A stretch of DNA of 64,000 nucleotides from Viridibacterium sp035456105 (GTDB taxonomy: Bacteria > Pseudomonadota > Gammaproteobacteria > Burkholderiales > Rhodocyclaceae). The position numbers and the translations under genes are program-made. Numbering within the stretch: the first letter of the stretch is position 1; each line of letters begins with the position of its first letter. Positions 59,418-64,000 of the stretch are shown in pieces. The notes beneath the pieces are model-generated. The model had not been told where the DNA came from and did no database searches. It worked only from the letters and a program-made list of their open reading frames with translations. The DNA lies in the NCBI GenBank assembly GCA_035456105.1, contig DATIDV010000048.1, forward strand, positions 124,001 through 188,000, in the 5' to 3' direction.

Positions 59418-60566
59418 ATGAAGCGCGCTGTTATTGCTATTCCTTTTAATTACGACGAGAGCTGGATAGGAGGTGCTTACTACATAAAAAATCTCGTTAG
59501 CTCGTTTAACCTCCTGCCCGACTCGGTGAGGCCTGACGTCTGGATGTTAAGCCATGGGCGGGACTCTTACGAATTCATAAAACAAGGCAGCGGTTACTCT
59601 CGCCTGAATTGGAAGAGGCCAGCCTTCTTGGAGAATATTGATGGTGCTATATCGCGCAGGACGCGTATTCTGACGAAGCTGGCGCCGTGGTTTCTCAAGG
59701 AGCGAATGGATTTTGACGTCATATTTCCATATCCCGTTGACGCGAAATTGCAACAGACAGTTTGCTGGATACCCGATTTTCAGGATAAGCGATTGCCTGA
59801 GCTCTTTGCCCCCCAGGAGTTGGCAGATAGGCAGCAACAGCATGTCGATTATTTCACCAAGTATCGTCACATTGTTTTCAGTAGCCACGCTGCGAAGAAA
59901 GATTTTGAGCATTTCTATCCCGAGGCCAGTGTGTCCAAATACGTGGTGCCGTTTGCGACGTTCGAGCTTGATGCAGGGGAGAAGGGTGAAAGCGTGCGCC
60001 AAAAATATGCCTTGCCAGAGCGCTATTTCTATTGCCCCAACCAGTTCTGGATTCACAAGAATCATCGCTTGGTGATCAAGGCTGTAGGCCTGCTAAAACA
60101 GCAGGGTAAAGAGATTGTCGTTGCATTCTCGGGTAAGGAGCATGATCACCGCGCTCCAGACCATACCCAGAAGCTGAAAGACGAAGTTCGCGCGCTGGGT
60201 CTTGAACGCAATATAAGATTTCTGGGCTTTATTCCACGAGAGGATCAGATGGCTATCTTTCGCGAAGCCGTTTGCGTAGTCCAGCCGTCGATGTTCGAGG
60301 GTTGGTCTACGGTTATTGAAGACGCAAAATCAATGTCGCAATATGTTCTTGCATCCAGCATCGATCCAAATGTTGAGCAGATTAGCCAGAACGTCGAATT
60401 TTTTGATCCCACAAATGCTCTGGAACTTGCAGGGCTGATGCACAAATACGTGGAGGTTAATCCGGACCGCAAGCTGGTTGATTATCGGGATTGTCAGCGC
60501 CAATTTGCAGAAGCGTTCATGAGTGTCGTACGTTCCGTTATGACGGATCGGAAGGGAGCGCGATGA
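59418..60566 (+). CDS. GT4-type (GT-B fold) glycosyltransferase
   Basis: 382 residues. The N-terminal half starts RAVIAIPFNYDESWIGGAYY with the glycine-rich acceptor loop. The C-terminal half has the donor site: YCPNQFWIHKNHRLVIKAVG, NIRFLGFIPREDQMAIFREA and CVVQPSMFEGWSTVIEDAKS with the E-x7-E-type Glu residues. It transfers a sugar from a nucleotide donor to the growing lipid-linked chain on the cytosolic face. It overlaps the start of the ABC permease gene by four bases. Confidence 0.85.
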   Translation: MKRAVIAIPFNYDESWIGGAYYIKNLVSSFNLLPDSVRPDVWMLSHGRDSYEFIKQGSGYSRLNWKRPAFLENIDGAISRRTRILTKLAPWFLKERMDFDVIFPYPVDAKLQQTVCWIPDFQDKRLPELFAPQELADRQQQHVDYFTKYRHIVFSSHAAKKDFEHFYPEASVSKYVVPFATFELDAGEKGESVRQKYALPERYFYCPNQFWIHKNHRLVIKAVGLLKQQGKEIVVAFSGKEHDHRAPDHTQKLKDEVRALGLERNIRFLGFIPREDQMAIFREAVCVVQPSMFEGWSTVIEDAKSMSQYVLASSIDPNVEQISQNVEFFDPTNALELAGLMHKYVEVNPDRKLVDYRDCQRQFAEAFMSVVRSVMTDRKGAR

Positions 60567-61378
60567 TAGTTGATTTCGCTCGCGTACTTCGTACCCTCAA
60601 GCGCAATCGCAGCCTTCTGGCTCAGCTGACTCGGCGTGATATCACCCAGCGCTACAAAAACTCGGTTCTCGGCGCAGTCTGGGTTGTCGGACAGCCTTTG
60701 CTCCAATTGATGCTGTACGGCTTTGTCTTTCAGGTAGTGTTGCGTTCTCGTTGGGGATTGTCGGCTCCGAATGGCGAGGATGTTCCGTTCGGACTGGTGC
60801 TCTTTGTTGGAATACTCATTCACACCATATTGGCTGAAACACTCGTGCGAGGGCCTGCATTGGTTCTCAGCAATACAACATACGTGAAGCGGGTGATTTT
60901 TCCGCTAGAGATACTTCCTGTTGTTAACGTGCTGAGCTCCCTGGTTTCATTTGCTTTTGGATTCCTAGTCTTGCTCGCTGCCACCTTTATTTTTGTTGGT
61001 CATGTGAGCAGTAGTGTGTGGTTAGTATTCATCCCTGTCGGGTTCCTTGTTTTGATGTCGCTTGGTATTGGTTGGTTCTTGGCTGCGCTAGGAGTCTACC
61101 TTAGGGATCTCGGCCAGCTAATGGGAGTATTTTCTTCCGTATTACTCTTTACAGCACCGATCTGTTTTCCTGCTTCGATGGTGCCCGCTCATTTGAGTTG
61201 GCTTCTCCAGATTAACCCTTTGACTATTCCGGTGAATGCTGTTCGAGCCTTGCTCTTCGGAGCAGATCCTGTTTCCTTCGAATCGGTATTTGCATATGGG
61301 TTTGTATCATTGGTTGTGATGGTGGTGGGTTACTGGTTTTTCAACAAGATGCGGATAGGGTTTGCTGATGTACTCTGA
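60563..61378 (+). CDS. wzm: Polysaccharide ABC exporter permease
   Basis: 271 residues, six membrane helices, ABC-2 type. The N-terminal amphipathic segment RSLLAQLTRRDITQRYKNSV precedes LGAVWVVGQPLLQLMLYGFV. Typical O-antigen permease segments follow, such as VLSNTTYVKRVIFPLEILPV and FLAALGVYLRDLGQLMGVFS. It exports finished undecaprenyl-linked polysaccharide to the periplasmic side. ATG 60563 is chosen; the upstream frame overlaps the glycosyltransferase. The ATPase gene starts 11 bases before its stop. Confidence 0.93.
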   Translation: MIVDFARVLRTLKRNRSLLAQLTRRDITQRYKNSVLGAVWVVGQPLLQLMLYGFVFQVVLRSRWGLSAPNGEDVPFGLVLFVGILIHTILAETLVRGPALVLSNTTYVKRVIFPLEILPVVNVLSSLVSFAFGFLVLLAATFIFVGHVSSSVWLVFIPVGFLVLMSLGIGWFLAALGVYLRDLGQLMGVFSSVLLFTAPICFPASMVPAHLSWLLQINPLTIPVNAVRALLFGADPVSFESVFAYGFVSLVVMVVGYWFFNKMRIGFADVL

Positions 61379-62771
61379 CATCGTTATCGACGTAAAAGGA
61401 GTATCAAAGAGTTACGGAGTGTTTGGTTCGCCGGCTCGCAGAATGGCAGCCTTGTTTTTTAAGCGTCTGGCTGACTCTTCCGGGGATTTTGTTGCATTAA
61501 AACCACTTTCTTTTCAAATTCAGCAAGGCAGTTTCTTTGGCATTATCGGGCAAAACGGCAGCGGAAAATCGACGCTTCTACAGATAATCGCCGGCATCGT
61601 TTCACCGAATAGTGGTGATGTAAAAGTAAGAGGGCGCATTGCGGCCCTGTTGGAGTTAGGGGCTGGTTTCAACCCAGAGTTTACGGGGCGCGAAAATGCG
61701 CGCCTCAATGCAGAGATTCTAGGTGTTTCAGGTGCGGATTTTGAACGTCTCCTCCCGGAGATTGAGGCATTTGCCGAAATAGGGGAGTTTATAGATCGTC
61801 CGGTAAAAACATATTCTAGCGGCATGTTTGTACGCTTGGCGTTTTCCGTCCAGGCGTGCGTAGATCCCGATATTTTGATAGTGGATGAGGCGCTCGCGGT
61901 TGGAGATATATTTTTTCGGTTGAAATGTTATGAACGATTGGAGCGCTTGAGAAGCAACGGCTGCACGATCATTCTGGTAACCCACGGAATGGAGGACGTC
62001 ATGCATTACTGCGATCGCGTCCTGCTGTTGCATCACGGGGAGGCGCTTTATCTTGGCTCGGCGGCCGAGGCTATCAATCGTTACTACGCACTTGGCCATG
62101 TGCCGGTTGCAGGAGAAACGCCGAGTCTGACTGTCAATCAATGCAATGACATGCCTGACGTCTGGGATAAGGCGGGCGTATTGCAGAGATGGCCGACTGA
62201 GGGTTGGGACGATGTAACGACGCGGGAGCAAACAGGGGGGGGCGGCGTGCATTGCACGCGCGTGATCGTTGTTGACTCAAAGGGGGCCCCGCGCCACGTT
62301 TTTTACCAAGGCCATACTCTCAACCTGTTTGTGGAGTTCAGAACCTCGACGCGTCTGGAAACTCCGGTTGTTGGGTTTGTAATTCGTACGGACAAGGGGG
62401 TAATCGTTCACGGACGAAACACCGGGCAATGCGATTCACCAGTACCGGATGGTGTTGCAGCCGATTGTGTTGTGCGCGCTCATTTCGAAATTACTCTTGA
62501 CCTGGGTGCCGGTGAGTATGTTCTCGATGTTGGCTTCGCTACATGGAGCGCAGGGCTTTACGCGCAGCGTGACAAGGCCACGATGGCCGAACTGGAGCGT
62601 TCGGCCGTTCGTCATTGCGTCGTACCTGCGCTCGCTAGTTTCAGCATCGTCCCCCCTGGGAGCAGCGGATTCAAGGGGCAACCGTTTTATGGGCTTTGCG
62701 ATTTGAAATCTTCGGGTCACGTTGGTGTCTATGGCTCCGCCAATTCTCAAAGTGTGGAGAATGTGGGGTGA
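61368..62771 (+). CDS. wzt: Polysaccharide ABC exporter ATPase with long C-terminal carbohydrate-binding-type domain
   Basis: 467 residues. Nucleotide-binding domain 1-250: Walker A GIIGQNGSGKSTLLQIIAGI, the family's AALLELGAGFNPEFTGRENA segment, signature YSSGMFVRLAFSVQACVDPD, Walker B ILIVDEALAVGD. A separate beta-rich domain follows from about 285 (VDSKGAPRHVFYQGHTLNLF, ETPVVGFVIRTDKGVIVHGR). In O8/O9a/O12-type systems this Wzt C-terminal jelly-roll reads the non-reducing end cap (such as methyl groups) of the chain before export. The presence of methyltransferase genes nearby suits that. ATG 61368 is used; TTG 61362 is the alternative. Confidence 0.92.
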   Translation: MYSDIVIDVKGVSKSYGVFGSPARRMAALFFKRLADSSGDFVALKPLSFQIQQGSFFGIIGQNGSGKSTLLQIIAGIVSPNSGDVKVRGRIAALLELGAGFNPEFTGRENARLNAEILGVSGADFERLLPEIEAFAEIGEFIDRPVKTYSSGMFVRLAFSVQACVDPDILIVDEALAVGDIFFRLKCYERLERLRSNGCTIILVTHGMEDVMHYCDRVLLLHHGEALYLGSAAEAINRYYALGHVPVAGETPSLTVNQCNDMPDVWDKAGVLQRWPTEGWDDVTTREQTGGGGVHCTRVIVVDSKGAPRHVFYQGHTLNLFVEFRTSTRLETPVVGFVIRTDKGVIVHGRNTGQCDSPVPDGVAADCVVRAHFEITLDLGAGEYVLDVGFATWSAGLYAQRDKATMAELERSAVRHCVVPALASFSIVPPGSSGFKGQPFYGLCDLKSSGHVGVYGSANSQSVENVG

Positions 62772-63652
62772 ATTTCTCCGGTAGCAAATTGAGGCGTTTG
62801 TTTGGGATCCGCCTTGGCGTTCTGCAGCAGCATTCTCCACGTCGGTTTGAAATGGCGGTTGCATGCGTATTGGGAGGCGACGAGGGGCTGCCCTCGGTCT
62901 CAATCGTTACCCCTTCTCTGAATCAAGGCGACTTCATTGGAGCTACGGTAGAAAGCGTCTTGAAACAGGGCTATCCAGATTTGGAATACATTATTCAGGA
63001 TGGGGGCTCTAGCGATAAATCGCTGTTGTGTTTGCATTCCTACGGCGAGAGGGTTGATCTGAGAGTAGAGCATGATCACGGTCAGGCTGATGCGCTCAAT
63101 AGGGGGTTTGCTCGATCTAGTGGAGAGGTTCTTGGCTATCTGAATGCCGATGATGTTTTGCTACCAGGCACTTTGCGCAAGGTCGGGACCTATTTTCGCG
63201 ATCATCCGGAGGCTGATGTTGTCTATGGTGACCGTGTGTTGATTGATGCATCAGGCTGCAAGATTGGTGACTGGGTATTGCCATATCACGATGGCATGTT
63301 GCTGAGGTATGTCGACTACATTCCTCAGGAAACGGTTTTTTGGCGTCGTTCTGCATGGGAGCGTGCCGGCGGAAAATTTGACGCGGACTTTTCCTTTGCC
63401 TTGGACTGGGAGCTATTCTTGAGACTGCAGGCTACGGGGGCCCGCTTTATACATATTCCTTGTTTTATGGGAGGGTTTCGAGTTCATGCCCAGCAAAAAA
63501 CGCAGTCTATTTTTTCTGTGAATGGGAAGTCCGAGATTCGTGCGCTCCGGAAGAAGTATATGCCGACCTCTTTTTTAGAGAGATTGCAGTGTCATGTACG
63601 ACACATAATTTTTTTGTTTCGCCATGTCGTCATGCTTCGGTTTTTCAATTGA
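62768..63652 (+). CDS. GT2 glycosyltransferase
   Basis: 294 residues from GTG 62768, overlapping the wzt stop as GTGA; the open frame to 62696 is inside wzt. Motifs: PSVSIVTPSLNQGDFIGATV then ESVLKQGYPDLEYIIQDGGS, HDHGQADALNRGFARSSGEV and GYLNADDVLLPGTL (DxD equivalent NADD), then DYIPQETVFWRRSAWERAGG. It resembles WbdA/WcaA-like chain-building transferases. Donor unknown; gmd downstream suggests a GDP-linked 6-deoxyhexose. Confidence 0.85.
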   Translation: MNFSGSKLRRLFGIRLGVLQQHSPRRFEMAVACVLGGDEGLPSVSIVTPSLNQGDFIGATVESVLKQGYPDLEYIIQDGGSSDKSLLCLHSYGERVDLRVEHDHGQADALNRGFARSSGEVLGYLNADDVLLPGTLRKVGTYFRDHPEADVVYGDRVLIDASGCKIGDWVLPYHDGMLLRYVDYIPQETVFWRRSAWERAGGKFDADFSFALDWELFLRLQATGARFIHIPCFMGGFRVHAQQKTQSIFSVNGKSEIRALRKKYMPTSFLERLQCHVRHIIFLFRHVVMLRFFN

Positions 63653-63672
63653 AATTTGTTTGAGGTTATTTA

Positions 63673-64000
63673 ATGAAAAAAGCTCTCATCACCGGCGTTA
63701 CCGGCCAAGACGGCTCTTACCTTGCTGAGTTTTTGCTGGAAAATGGCTATGAAGTTCACGGCATCAAGCGTCGCGCATCCTCGCTCAATACTCAGCGTGT
63801 TGACCACATTTACGAAGACCCGCACATCGAGAATGCACGCTTCAAGTTGCATTACGGAGACCTCTCGGACTCATCTTGTCTGACCCGCATCCTCCGCGAA
63901 GTACAGCCCGACGAGGTCTACAACCTCGGTGCTCAGTCGCACGTGGCGGTCAGTTTTGAGGCTCCTGAATACACCGCAGACGTAGACGCGATGGGTACCT
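63673..64000 (+). CDS. gmd: GDP-mannose 4,6-dehydratase (partial, runs off right edge)
   Basis: The first 109 residues of Gmd. KKALITGVTGQDGSYLAEFL then LENGYEVHGIKRRASSLNTQ then RVDHIYEDPH is diagnostic, followed by LHYGDLSDSSCLTRILREVQ and YNLGAQSHVAVSFEAPEYTA. It converts GDP-mannose to GDP-4-keto-6-deoxymannose, precursor of GDP-fucose, GDP-D-rhamnose, GDP-perosamine or GDP-colitose. ATG 63673 is 20 bases after the preceding GT2 stop. The C-terminal two thirds lie outside the window. Confidence 0.95.
   Translation, partial: MKKALITGVTGQDGSYLAEFLLENGYEVHGIKRRASSLNTQRVDHIYEDPHIENARFKLHYGDLSDSSCLTRILREVQPDEVYNLGAQSHVAVSFEAPEYTADVDAMGT

Overview
The window is a gram-negative chromosome segment. 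Its gene content and order point to a betaproteobacterium (Rhodocyclales or Burkholderiales grade; I cannot name a genus). The pointers are an earP-efp pair with Arg32 in EF-P, a double-length UvrA, nadD-rsfS-rlmH-maf, two adjacent BPSS1780-type membrane proteins, a TSUP-cysI-DUF934-cysH-cysD-cysN sulfur operon beside a CysB-type regulator, and pcm-rhodanese-tolC-waaA. Base composition is high-GC up to about 51.7 kb and visibly more AT-rich from about 55 kb to the end. I see no rRNA, tRNA or CRISPR array.

Layout. 0-3 kb: a CFA-synthase-like methyltransferase (minus strand), then EF-P and its arginine rhamnosyltransferase. 3.4-9.2 kb: a giant tandem UvrA carrying an in-frame palindromic repeat. 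9.2-9.6 kb: an island of nested inverted repeats. 9.6-13 kb: an AI-2E-type permease and a TonB-dependent receptor. 13-17 kb: membrane proteins and the NAD/ribosome housekeeping cluster. 17-22 kb: VanZ, a sodium/solute symporter, a small membrane protein and a chemoreceptor, all on the minus strand. 22-30 kb: assimilatory sulfate reduction with its CysB-like regulator, interrupted by a repeat-flanked GIY-YIG nuclease gene. 30-36 kb: FKBP isomerase, the Fur-controlled feoA-feoB-small Cys-rich gene set, and a second chemoreceptor. 36-41 kb: pcm, rhodanese, tolC, and LPS inner-core genes waaA/waaC. 40.9-64 kb: a long surface-polysaccharide (O-antigen-like) locus.

The polysaccharide locus has two halves. 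The first (40.9-51.7 kb) has a UDP-glucuronate 4-epimerase-like enzyme, a Wzx-like flippase, a methyltransferase, three GT2 rhamnosyltransferase-like enzymes, an SDR, a WecA/WbpL-type initiating transferase and a WbpM-type dehydratase. It ends in a 2.5-kb graveyard of fragments from four IS families (IS21, IS481, IS1595, IS110). The second, AT-richer half (55-64 kb) has glycosyltransferases, a three-domain GT2/acetyltransferase/methyltransferase protein, a Wzm/Wzt ABC exporter with a long Wzt C-terminal domain, and the start of gmd. The window therefore carries both flippase-type and ABC-type export genes but no recognisable Wzy polymerase.

Most notable observations: the repeat fixed inside the uvrA reading frame; a 12-residue 'fossil' of a second cysH 3' end just after cysH; an inverted repeat that supplies the TAG stop of both convergent genes it lies between; a solitary GIY-YIG gene bracketed by inverted palindromes; and the trifunctional glycan enzyme next to a Wzt with a putative cap-reading domain.
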